64,000 bases of DNA. Origin: DATKDF01 sp963752045 (GTDB lineage Bacteria; Acidobacteriota; Vicinamibacteria; Vicinamibacterales; SCN-69-37). Below are positions 49,068-56,723 of the stretch, piece after piece. Both the position numbers and the translations under genes were made by a program. The notes beneath the pieces were generated by a model. The model was not told the DNA's origin. It was given only the letters and a program-made list of their open reading frames with translations, and searched no databases. The stretch spans positions 124,001 to 188,000 of the forward strand of contig CAVVWN010000014.1 of the NCBI GenBank assembly GCA_963752045.1. The letters run 5' to 3'. The stretch's first letter is position 1; every line of letters starts with the position of its first letter.

Positions 49068-49073
49068 TATAAT
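49068..49073 (+). promoter_or_regulatory. TATAAT -10 box of the ATPase gene
   Basis: TATAAT ends 6 nt before the ATG at 49080, giving a predicted leaderless transcript. It also rules out the in-frame ATG at 49065, which overlaps the box. The flanking 35 bp are unusually AT-rich for this genome. Confidence 0.6.
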
Positions 49074-49079
49074 CTGGTA

Positions 49080-50231
49080 ATGCCGACCGCCAACCCATTC
49101 GTCTACGGCGAGATCGTCCCGGCAGCCGCCTTTGCCGACCGCGAACTGGAATTCGACCGGCTCGCGCGCGATCTTCTGGCCGGCCAGAAGGTGTTCCTCA
49201 TCTCGCCTCGCCGCTACGGCAAGTCGTCGCTCATACGTCAGGTCATGAGGCATCTTGCCCGCAAGCGCATGCTCACGCTCGAGCTCACCGTGGCCTCGTC
49301 GAGCTCGTACGTCGGGTTCCTCGAGGCCTACGCGTCAGCGCTCGTCTCGCTCGGCACGCCCATGAGCGGGCTGCGGCAGTGGGTGTCGACACTCGTCGGC
49401 GACCTGCGCCCGGAGCTGCGGTTTGACGCGGCCGCACCAGGCGTGGCGGGCTTCTCGGTCAGCTTCCCTGCCGTGCGCACCGAACGCGACGCGGCCCGGC
49501 TCGCCGCGCGTGTGTTCGAGCTGCCCGGGCAGATCGCCGCCGCGCGAGGCCGCAAGCTGGCCATTGCGCTCGACGAATTCCAGGAGATCGCGGCGTTTGA
49601 CGGTGGCGGCGTCGAGCAGGCGCTGCGTGCCGCCGTGCAGAATCAGCGCGACGTCGGCTACGTGTTTGCCGGCTCGGAACCGTCGCTCATGGAGCGCATG
49701 GTGAGCCCGAAACGGCCGTTCTACAAAGCCGGGCCCGTCATGCGCCTCGCGCGCATCCCGGAAGACGCCTTCGCCGCATTCGTGGAGAAGCGCTTCGTCG
49801 CCGGCGGAGTCAGGCCCGAGGCCGGCCTCGGCGCGGCCATCGTCGATCTGGCCGGCAACATTCCGTACGACGTGCAGCGTCTCGCCCACGAAGTCTGGGA
49901 TGACGTCCGCGCCGCCAGAAGAAAGACGGCCGGCCTCGACGATCTCCATGCCTCGCTCACGCGCCTGCTCGGCGAACAACACCTGATGTTCGAGGAAGCC
50001 TGGCAGCGGCTCACCCTGCCCCAGCGCGCTGTGCTGCGAGCCGCCGTCATCGAGAACGGCCGCGAGTTGCTCTCGGTCGACGTCCGCACGCGCCACCGGC
50101 TGCCCTCGGCTTCCGGCGTGCAGTCGGCGCTGCTGGCACTCGTCCGCGAAGATATTGTCATGAAGGAGTGCACGACCTATGCCCTCGCCGATTCGCTCTT
50201 TCGCGAGTGGATCGCGAGAAAGACGTTCTGA
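49080..50231 (+). CDS. AAA/STAND-type ATPase (archaeal ATPase-like)
   Basis: This 383-residue protein has a P-loop variant SPRRYGKSSL near residue 40, a Walker B LAIALDEFQEI near 165, a sensor-like GSEPSLM and a C-terminal winged-helix-like region (LTLPQRAVLRAAVIENG, SALLALVREDIVM). It resembles the archaeal ATPase/AAA_14-like families, which include orphan NTPases of unknown function that sometimes belong to mobile or conflict elements. The neighbouring arrays, the palindrome and AT-rich promoter suggest an acquired gene, but this is inference. Confidence 0.85.
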   Translation: MPTANPFVYGEIVPAAAFADRELEFDRLARDLLAGQKVFLISPRRYGKSSLIRQVMRHLARKRMLTLELTVASSSSYVGFLEAYASALVSLGTPMSGLRQWVSTLVGDLRPELRFDAAAPGVAGFSVSFPAVRTERDAARLAARVFELPGQIAAARGRKLAIALDEFQEIAAFDGGGVEQALRAAVQNQRDVGYVFAGSEPSLMERMVSPKRPFYKAGPVMRLARIPEDAFAAFVEKRFVAGGVRPEAGLGAAIVDLAGNIPYDVQRLAHEVWDDVRAARRKTAGLDDLHASLTRLLGEQHLMFEEAWQRLTLPQRAVLRAAVIENGRELLSVDVRTRHRLPSASGVQSALLALVREDIVMKECTTYALADSLFREWIARKTF

Positions 50232-50280
50232 TGCGCGGTACGGACGGCGTGGCGGGCTGGACTGCGGGGCAGACTGAATT

Positions 50281-50311
50281 GTAGGGCGGACTGAACTGCA
50301 GTCCGCCCTAC
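50281..50311. repeat. REP-like hairpin D1 (GTAGGGCGGACTG dyad)
   Basis: A perfect 13-bp stem with a 5-nt loop (50281-50293 with 50299-50311). It lies 50 bp after the ATPase stop and 7 bp before the TATAAT of the next kinase, in the -35 region. A second copy is at 63802-63828 and a half copy at 55904-55916. Confidence 0.85.
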
Positions 50312-50317
50312 GTCACT

Positions 50318-50323
50318 TATAAT
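50318..50323 (+). promoter_or_regulatory. TATAAT -10 box of the second kinase gene
   Basis: TATAAT ends 10 nt before the ATG at 50334. The ATG at 50322 overlaps the box and is not a usable start. Confidence 0.6.
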
Positions 50324-50333
50324 GGCGACCTCC

Positions 50334-53000
50334 ATGTCACTCGAAGCCGGCACGCGGCTGGGCCCGTACGAGATCTCTTCCCTCATCGGCGCGGGCGGCA
50401 TGGGCGAGGTCTGGTCCGCGACCGACACGCGCCTGCACCGCGCGGCCGCCATCAAAGCGCTGCCGGCCTCTGTGGCCGACGACCCGGAACGTCTCGCCCG
50501 CTTCAAGCGCGAGGCCCAGGTGCTCGCCGCGCTCAGCCACCCGAACATCGCCGCCATCTACGGCCTCGAAGAGAGTGACGGCGCGTCGTACCTCGCGATG
50601 GAGCTCGTCGATGGCGACGACCTCTCCGCACGCATCGAGCGGGGCCCGTTGCCCGTCGACGAGGCCGTCGAAATCGCGCTCCAGATCGCCGCCGGTCTCG
50701 AGGAAGCCCACGAGAAAGGCATCGTCCATCGCGACCTCAAGCCGGCGAACATCAAGGTCACGCCCGACCGCAAGGTGAAGGTCCTCGACTTCGGCCTGGC
50801 CAAGGCGATGGACCCCGAACCGTCGGACCCACGGACCCTCGGACCCTCGGACCGCGCCCTCACCATGACCTCCCCCGCCATGACCCAGATGGGCATGATT
50901 CTCGGCACGGCCGCCTACATGGCGCCCGAGCAGGCGCGCGGCCGGCCGGTCGACAAGCGCGCCGACATCTGGGCCTTCGGCGTCGTCCTCTTCGAGATGC
51001 TCACCGGCCGGCGCCTCTTCGAGGGCGCCGACGTCTCGGTCACGCTCGCCAGCGTCATCAAGGACACACCCGACTGGAACGCGCTGCCCGCGGATCTGCC
51101 GGCGCCAGTGCGGCGCGTCCTCAGGCGCTGCCTGGAAAAGGACCCGAAACGACGGCTCAGCTCGATTGGCGATGCCCGGCTGGACCTCGAAGAACGCGAC
51201 GATCCCGACGCGGCGCACGGCGTGGCCACTCCGCCCCCACTTTCACATTCGGCCGGCCGCCTCGCGGGCACGGCGCTCGTCGCCGCTCTGATCACGGCGG
51301 TGCTGACGCTGTGGCTGTCCGGCGCGTTCGCGACGGCCGATGCGCCCATCGAACGCGTGACCGTGCTCGGGCCGACCGACCAGCCCATCTTTAGAGACGC
51401 GGCCAACGTGGCGATTTCTCCGGACGGCCGCAACATCGCGTTTCTCACGGGGCAGACTGACACGGACACCCGCCTGTGGATTCGCGCGCTCGACGACCTG
51501 ACGGCGAACGCGGTAGACGGCCCGGCCGGCGCGCAGTTGCCGTTCTGGTCGCCAGACAGCCGGACCGTGGCGTACTTTGCCGAAGGCAAGCTCCTGACCG
51601 TCGCGGCAACGGGAGGCCGGCCGCAGGTGCTGGCCGATGCCCCGGACGGAAGAGGAGGCAGCTGGAGCCGCGATGGCGTGATCGTCTTTGCGGCCACCCC
51701 GTCCGGGCCGCTCTCGCGGGTGTCGGCAAACGGCGGCGCGGTGACCGCCGCGACCGCGCTCGACGCCGCGAGCGGCGAGACGGGACACCGGTTCCCGTCG
51801 TTCCTGCCGGACGGCCGGCACTTCCTGTATGCCAGCCTGCCGGGACCACCGGGCCGCATCGCGATGTACCTGGGCGCGCTGGACTCTCCGGACCGCACCA
51901 GAATCCTCGAAGCGGAATCGACCCCGACGTACGCCGAACCCGGCTACCTGATCTACTCGAGGCGGGGCGTGATGGTGGCGCACCCGTTCGATGCCTCCGC
52001 ACTCACGCTGGGCGGTGAGGCCATTCCTCTCGGCGACACGCCGGGCGAGGTCAACGTCCAGTACAGCGCAGGCTACGCGGCATCAGCGACGAGAACGGGC
52101 GCGATCGCGTATCTCTCGGCAAGTCAGCAGCAGTCTCGTCTGGCCTGGATCGATCAGAGCGGCCGCGAGATCGACACGGTCGACGTGCCGCTCGGGCCGT
52201 ACCTGGAAGTCGCACTCTCACCAGACGGTCGCATGGCCGTGGTGACCCGGATCGAGCCGCCGGCCGCGAGCCTGTGGTGGGTGAACCTGGAACGCGGTGG
52301 TCTGTCGCCGCTGACAGACGCCCCAGGGTGGACTGCGTGGCCCACGTGGTCGCCAGACGGACGGCGTGTGGCGTTCGCCAACGACCAGGGGGGACCCATG
52401 GACCTCTACGTTCGAACGGTCGGAGCGTCGCAAGACGACGTTCTGTTCCAGTCGCCGAACCTCTTCAAGGTCCCAACGTCCTGGTCTGATGATGACCATC
52501 TGGTCTTCACGATCCTGTCGCCTGAAACCGAGGAGGATCTCTGGACGATGCCCGCCGACGGAAGTGTCGAGCCGCAGCTCGCCGTTGAGACTTCCCGGAG
52601 CGACGTGTTTGGCCGCATCTCGCCCGATGGGCGATGGATGGCCTTCCTCAGCGGCGAGTCGGGGCAACTCGAGGCGTACGTGCAGTCGTTTCCGGAACCA
52701 GGCGCCACCCACCGCGTCACGACTGGTGGCACGAGCGACCACGGTCTCTGGTGGGGGCCGGACAGCCGTCAACTGCTGATCCTCGATGCGAGCAACCAAC
52801 TGCTGCTCGTCGACCTCGACACGTCGCCGGGATTCTCCGCGAGCGCGCCGCGCGTCGTCGGCCGCATTCCCTTCACGGTCACCTCGCGCGCGGTCGACGC
52901 GAGCCGCGACCTCACGCGCCTGCTGGCGATCGTTCCCGAGCCGGGCAGCGGCAGCCGCTCGCTGACCATCGTTCGAAACTGGCAGCAGGCGGTACGCTGA
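50334..53000 (+). CDS. Ser/Thr protein kinase with extracytoplasmic PD40 propeller (2)
   Basis: The 888-residue protein has a complete kinase domain (Gly loop GAGGMGEV, Lys41, HRDLKPAN at 132-139, DFG 152-154, AYMAPEQARG), a transmembrane helix near 305-325 and a PD40 propeller (AISPDGRNIAFLTG-type repeats). Between DFGLAKA and the activation segment a roughly 15-residue insert (PSDPRTLGPSD) is encoded by a GGACCCTC DNA repeat. The start is aligned to kinases 1 and 3. Kinases 2 and 3 are tandem paralogues. Confidence 0.93.
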   Translation: MSLEAGTRLGPYEISSLIGAGGMGEVWSATDTRLHRAAAIKALPASVADDPERLARFKREAQVLAALSHPNIAAIYGLEESDGASYLAMELVDGDDLSARIERGPLPVDEAVEIALQIAAGLEEAHEKGIVHRDLKPANIKVTPDRKVKVLDFGLAKAMDPEPSDPRTLGPSDRALTMTSPAMTQMGMILGTAAYMAPEQARGRPVDKRADIWAFGVVLFEMLTGRRLFEGADVSVTLASVIKDTPDWNALPADLPAPVRRVLRRCLEKDPKRRLSSIGDARLDLEERDDPDAAHGVATPPPLSHSAGRLAGTALVAALITAVLTLWLSGAFATADAPIERVTVLGPTDQPIFRDAANVAISPDGRNIAFLTGQTDTDTRLWIRALDDLTANAVDGPAGAQLPFWSPDSRTVAYFAEGKLLTVAATGGRPQVLADAPDGRGGSWSRDGVIVFAATPSGPLSRVSANGGAVTAATALDAASGETGHRFPSFLPDGRHFLYASLPGPPGRIAMYLGALDSPDRTRILEAESTPTYAEPGYLIYSRRGVMVAHPFDASALTLGGEAIPLGDTPGEVNVQYSAGYAASATRTGAIAYLSASQQQSRLAWIDQSGREIDTVDVPLGPYLEVALSPDGRMAVVTRIEPPAASLWWVNLERGGLSPLTDAPGWTAWPTWSPDGRRVAFANDQGGPMDLYVRTVGASQDDVLFQSPNLFKVPTSWSDDDHLVFTILSPETEEDLWTMPADGSVEPQLAVETSRSDVFGRISPDGRWMAFLSGESGQLEAYVQSFPEPGATHRVTTGGTSDHGLWWGPDSRQLLILDASNQLLLVDLDTSPGFSASAPRVVGRIPFTVTSRAVDASRDLTRLLAIVPEPGSGSRSLTIVRNWQQAVR

Positions 53001-53016
53001 CACCTCCATCGATTGT

Positions 53017-53203
53017 GAATCTGGGATCTGGGATCTGGGATCTGGAATCTGGAATCTGCGGCTCGGCGTCCGTACCACGGCGGGCGCTTCGGCCTGCCCC
53101 CATCCAGGGCCGGCCGAAGCCGGCCCCTCCGCGTGCCGGCCCCAGATTCCAGATTCGAGATTGCAGATGCCCTGAGATTCCAGATTTCCAGATTCCAGAT
53201 TCC
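53017..53203. repeat. Two heptamer arrays (C family) in inverted orientation around a GC-rich core
   Basis: The left array 53017-53058 repeats GGGATCT/GGAATCT six times; the right array 53142-53203 repeats AGATTCC, its complement, about eight times with slips. Between them lies an 86-bp GC-rich core with a hairpin GGGCCGGC-CGAA-GCCGGCCC (53107-53126). The whole can fold as one long stem. It starts 16 bp after the kinase 2 stop and ends next to the GATAAT of kinase 3. Confidence 0.88.
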
Positions 53204-53208
53204 CCGAC

Positions 53209-53214
53209 GATAAT
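53209..53214 (+). promoter_or_regulatory. GATAAT -10 box of the third kinase gene
   Basis: GATAAT ends 11 nt before the ATG at 53226 and directly follows the heptamer array, predicting a leader of 4-5 nt. Confidence 0.5.
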
Positions 53215-53225
53215 TTCCCTCGACC

Positions 53226-55907
53226 ATGCCCCTTGAACCCGGCACCCGCATCGGACCCTACGAAGTCGTGTCGGCCATCGGCGCGGGCGGCATGGGTGAG
53301 GTCCACAAAGCCCGCGACACGAAACTCAATCGCATCGTCGCCATCAAGGCGATGCACGAGACCGGCCTCGACGAGCCGGAGCGCATTGCGCGGTTCGAGC
53401 GCGAGGCGCAACTACTCGCCTCGCTCAATCATCCGAACATCGCCGCCATCTACGGTCTCGAGGAAGCCGGGGGTGCGACGTATCTCGTCCTGGAATTCAT
53501 CGACGGCCGGCCGCTGTCCGAGTTGCTGGCCGAAGGACCGCTTCCGGCCGACGAAGCGCTGCGACTGGCGAAGCGCATTGCCGACGCGCTCTCCGCCGCG
53601 CACGAGCGCGGCATCATCCATCGCGATCTCAAACCGGGCAACGTCATGGTTACCGCCGACGGCCAGCCGAAAGTCCTCGACTTCGGCCTTGGCAAGGCGC
53701 TCGAGGGAGACGGGTCTCCCCAGGGAGACCCGTCCCCCTCCAACTCGCCGACCATGACGCTGGCGGCCACACAGGCTGGGATCATCCTCGGCACCGCCGG
53801 CTACATGAGCCCCGAGCAGGCCAAGGGTCGCGTGGCCGACAAGCGCAGCGACGTCTGGGCGTTCGGATGCCTGCTGTTCGAGATGCTCGCCGGCAAACGC
53901 GCGTTCGAGGGCGAGGACATCACCGACACGCTGGCGGCGATCGTGCGCGGCGAGCCCAACTGGAGCGTGCTCCCGGCGACGACGACGCCGGCGCTGCGCG
54001 CGCTCCTCGAGCGCTGCCTGGTCAAAGACAGGAGCGAACGCCTGCCGGACATGTCGGTTGTGCGCTTCATCCTCAGCGAGCCGGCGTCGATTGGTGCCGG
54101 GGCGCATGCAGCCGCGACGCCTGTCAGTTCGTCCCGCCGGTCTATCGGGCTGCCGGCCGCGCTCGCTCTTGTCATCGGCGCGGTCGTCATCACCGCTGCA
54201 CTGGCAACGCTCTGGCAGGGAAATGGCCGAGTCACCGCGGGTGACGTGTCGAGGCTGACCATCGCGCTGCCGGAAGGCGACGTCGTGTCGGACCTGAGGC
54301 TGGCTCCGGTGGCCATTGCTGCCGACGGACGCACGATCGCCTACTCCGGTTATCGAAACGGCATGCTGCAGCTCTTCGTCCGTGACCTGGCGGAAACCGA
54401 GCCCCGGGCGCTTGCGGGCACCGACGGCGCGATCAGTCCGTTCTTCAAGCCCGACGGCCGGTGGATCGGGTTCTTCGCGCAGGGGAAGTTGAAGAAGATC
54501 GCCGCAACCGGCACGGGCCTCCAGGAACTGGCCGACGCGCCGTTCAGCAGGGGCGGCACGTGGAGCGCCGACGATACCATCTACTTCGCGCCGGCGAACA
54601 TCAGCGGCCTCCGCAAGGTCTCCGGTTCGGGCGGACCGGCCGTCGACGTCACGTCACTCGACCGCGATCGCGGCGAAATCAGCCACCGCTGGCCGTCGAT
54701 CACGGCAGACGGCCAGTCGCTGTTCTTCTCGGTGTGGAGCGGCCCCGGGGCCGACGAGCACTGGATCGAACGTCTGTCGCTCGGGGACGGCACGCGCGAC
54801 GTACTGGCCCGCAATGTCGAAGGTCCGTCGTCGGTCGTGGGAGGCTTCCTCATCACAGGCGGGCGGCGCGACAGTCCACAGGCGCTGCCCTGGCAGAACT
54901 CGCCGGCCGACCTCGATGGCATCGCGCCGATCGATTTGCCGTTCTCGTCATTTGGCTTCCTCGAAGGGGCGTCGGCCTATTCCGTCTCGGAGAACGGCAC
55001 GTTCGCCTACGTGCACAGTGTCCGGCAGTTGGCACGTGTCGTCTGGATCGACCGCTCGGGCCGGACGGAACCCCTGCGGATGCCCGAGGGTGACTACGTG
55101 GCCGCGGCGTTGTCGCCCGACGGTCGGCGCGCCGCACTCCACCTCAACAGTGGCGTGCAGGAAATCTGGCTCTACGATTTCGACACCGAGACGCTGACCC
55201 CGTTTGTGACGACCGGCGGCAGCAGCCAGGCGCCGCTCTGGTCGGCCGACGGCAAGCACATCTTCTATCGCGGAACGCGGTCCGGCTTCCGCAATCTGTT
55301 CAGAAAGGCGGTCGATGGCTCAGACGCCGAGGAGCGCCTGATGACGAAGCCGGATGTGGTGCAGACGCCCCTCACCGTGACCGACGACGGCAGGTGGTTG
55401 ATTTACGGGGAGGCGGGACCGGAGGCCAATGGCGAGTCTGACCTGTGGCGGCTCAGCCTGGACGGCGATGCGGAGCCCACCCGCATCGTCTCGACGCCTG
55501 CTGCGGAGGGCTCAGGGCGGGTTTCCCCGGATGGTCGCTGGCTGGCCTATGTGTCCGACCTGTCCGGCCGCCCCGAGGTCTGGGTGCAACCCTTCGAGGG
55601 CGACGGCCCGCGCCGTCAGGTCTCCCGGGAGAGCGCCGCGACGCCGCTCTGGTCGCACGATGGCCGCGAGCTGCTCTTCATCTCCTCTGACGGCATCATG
55701 TCGGTGCCCGTCACGGCCGACAGTTTCGGCACGCCCCGCCTCCGCGCTGCCGGACGGTTCGTTCCGTCGCAGAACACCAACACCAACTACGACATCGCCC
55801 GCGACGGCCGCATCCTGCACGTCGTGCCCAGCCGGCCGGCCGAGGCGATCACGCGCATCGAGATCATCCTGAACGGGCTCGAGCTGCTGCGGCAGCCGGG
55901 TCGGTAG
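53226..55907 (+). CDS. Ser/Thr protein kinase with extracytoplasmic PD40 propeller (3)
   Basis: This 893-residue protein has the same layout as kinase 2: GAGGMGEV, Lys41, HRDLKPGN (132-139), DFG (152-154), GYMSPEQAKG, a transmembrane helix near 310-330 (LALVIGAVVITAALATL) and a PD40 propeller ending IEIILNGLELL. Its activation-loop insert (GDGSPQGDPSPSNS) is encoded by a 12-bp perfect inverted repeat (53709-53720 with 53723-53734). The stop TAG lies in a half copy of the REP-like D element. Confidence 0.93.
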   Translation: MPLEPGTRIGPYEVVSAIGAGGMGEVHKARDTKLNRIVAIKAMHETGLDEPERIARFEREAQLLASLNHPNIAAIYGLEEAGGATYLVLEFIDGRPLSELLAEGPLPADEALRLAKRIADALSAAHERGIIHRDLKPGNVMVTADGQPKVLDFGLGKALEGDGSPQGDPSPSNSPTMTLAATQAGIILGTAGYMSPEQAKGRVADKRSDVWAFGCLLFEMLAGKRAFEGEDITDTLAAIVRGEPNWSVLPATTTPALRALLERCLVKDRSERLPDMSVVRFILSEPASIGAGAHAAATPVSSSRRSIGLPAALALVIGAVVITAALATLWQGNGRVTAGDVSRLTIALPEGDVVSDLRLAPVAIAADGRTIAYSGYRNGMLQLFVRDLAETEPRALAGTDGAISPFFKPDGRWIGFFAQGKLKKIAATGTGLQELADAPFSRGGTWSADDTIYFAPANISGLRKVSGSGGPAVDVTSLDRDRGEISHRWPSITADGQSLFFSVWSGPGADEHWIERLSLGDGTRDVLARNVEGPSSVVGGFLITGGRRDSPQALPWQNSPADLDGIAPIDLPFSSFGFLEGASAYSVSENGTFAYVHSVRQLARVVWIDRSGRTEPLRMPEGDYVAAALSPDGRRAALHLNSGVQEIWLYDFDTETLTPFVTTGGSSQAPLWSADGKHIFYRGTRSGFRNLFRKAVDGSDAEERLMTKPDVVQTPLTVTDDGRWLIYGEAGPEANGESDLWRLSLDGDAEPTRIVSTPAAEGSGRVSPDGRWLAYVSDLSGRPEVWVQPFEGDGPRRQVSRESAATPLWSHDGRELLFISSDGIMSVPVTADSFGTPRLRAAGRFVPSQNTNTNYDIARDGRILHVVPSRPAEAITRIEIILNGLELLRQPGR

Positions 55908-55922
55908 GGCGGACTGCCGCGC

Positions 55923-56402
55923 TCAGATGACCATCTCGGGCGGCGGCAGCTTCTCGGCGTTCAGGTACAGCACCTCGATGGGCGATCCGATCTCCGGAAA
56001 CACGAAATACGCGAACTCGAACACGCCGGGCGTGCCGCCTTCCTGAAGCACTTCGCGGCCCTCGCTGACGAGCGCCGCCTTGGCCGCGCGCAGGTCCTCG
56101 ACGGTCGAGTACAGCAGGCACGTGTGATGGAATCCGTCGCCCGTCGCGCCCAGGTGCTCTTCGTACAGACTCGCGCCTTTGTGCGGCGAGATCAGCTCGT
56201 AGGTGCCGCCGCCGACGGTCGCGAGCGCGATCCGGAACGACGCCGGCGCGTCCTTCCCACGCACCTTGAGGTCGGCCGGCTCGAGCGTCCAGACGTTCCA
56301 CGGCCCGACGCCAAGCGAGCTCGACAGGGCCCGCGCGGTGGTGACGAGGTCGCGTACGACGAAACACGTGTGATGGAGTGCTGCCGGTCTAGGTGATGAC
56401 AC
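55923..56402 (-). CDS. VOC-family (glyoxalase-fold) protein
   Basis: The 159-residue protein has two beta-alpha-beta-beta-beta modules with the four-residue metal site: His in LHHTCFVV, Glu in TYELISP, His in FHHTCLLY and Glu in SPIEVLY. This resembles methylmalonyl-CoA epimerase and related VOC enzymes. The GTG at 56402 has AGGAGG 6 nt upstream, one of the strongest ribosome-binding sites in the window. It lies downstream of the small lysine-rich gene, separated by a hairpin. Confidence 0.87.
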   Translation of the reverse strand: MSSPRPAALHHTCFVVRDLVTTARALSSSLGVGPWNVWTLEPADLKVRGKDAPASFRIALATVGGGTYELISPHKGASLYEEHLGATGDGFHHTCLLYSTVEDLRAAKAALVSEGREVLQEGGTPGVFEFAYFVFPEIGSPIEVLYLNAEKLPPPEMVI

Positions 56403-56449
56403 GGATCCCTCCTTCGCCTCAGCGCGCCGCGCCCGGCTTCAGGAGCGAA

Positions 56450-56479
56450 GCGGACCTCAGCGTTGAGGCTGAGGTCCGC
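56450..56479 (-). terminator. Hairpin terminator after the lysine-rich peptide gene
   Basis: A perfect 12-bp stem GCGGACCTCAGC/GCTGAGGTCCGC with a 6-nt loop lies 12 bp downstream of the small gene's stop on the minus strand. The run after it is only partly T-rich (TTCGCTCCT). Confidence 0.65.
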
Positions 56480-56491
56480 GTAGACCTCGGA

Positions 56492-56587
56492 CTAGCAGAG
56501 GCCGGTCTTGCCCTTCTTCTTCTTGGCCGCCTTCTTGGCAACCTTCTTCTTGGCCGCCTTCTTCTTGGCTGGCTTCTTCTTCGCCAT
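56492..56587 (-). CDS. 31-residue lysine/alanine-rich basic protein
   Basis: The frame encodes MAKKKPAKKKAAKKKVAKK, then AAKKKKGKTGLC and a TAG. The composition is that of histone H1-like C-terminal domains (AlgP/HC1-type KKAA repeats), so it may bind DNA or RNA. GAGGAG lies about 10 nt upstream, a TTGACA promoter at 56717 and a terminator hairpin at 56450-56479, so it appears to be an autonomous transcription unit. The unusual C-terminal GLC could allow a thiol link. It is too short for a family match; the function is inferred only from composition. Confidence 0.65.
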   Translation of the reverse strand: MAKKKPAKKKAAKKKVAKKAAKKKKGKTGLC

Positions 56588-56688
56588 CAGGTTCTGCTCC
56601 TCGCGTTTGCTGCCGGCATGCGCGCGGCATGCGTCACCGCGCCGTGTCATCGACGAGTCATCGATCACAGCTGGCGCGTTGAGTGTGG

Positions 56689-56717
56689 ATGTTGCAGGCG
56701 TGCGCGCAAGATGTCAA
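56689..56717 (-). promoter_or_regulatory. Sigma-70-like promoter of the lysine-rich peptide gene
   Basis: On the minus strand a perfect TTGACA (56717-56712) is followed after 17 bp by CAACAT (56694-56689). This is the only consensus -35 noted in the window. The predicted leader is about 95 nt, much longer than at other genes here. Confidence 0.5.
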
Positions 56718-56723
56718 GAAGTT

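Noticed and set aside
48723..49253. A 176-codon minus-strand frame through array B3
   Set aside because: Most of it is translated repeat DNA and the promoter of the ATPase; only the last 60 codons look protein-like and they are listed at low confidence.
50322..50333. ATG at 50322 as start of kinase 2
   Set aside because: It lies inside the TATAAT box; the ATG at 50334 aligns with the starts of kinases 1 and 3.
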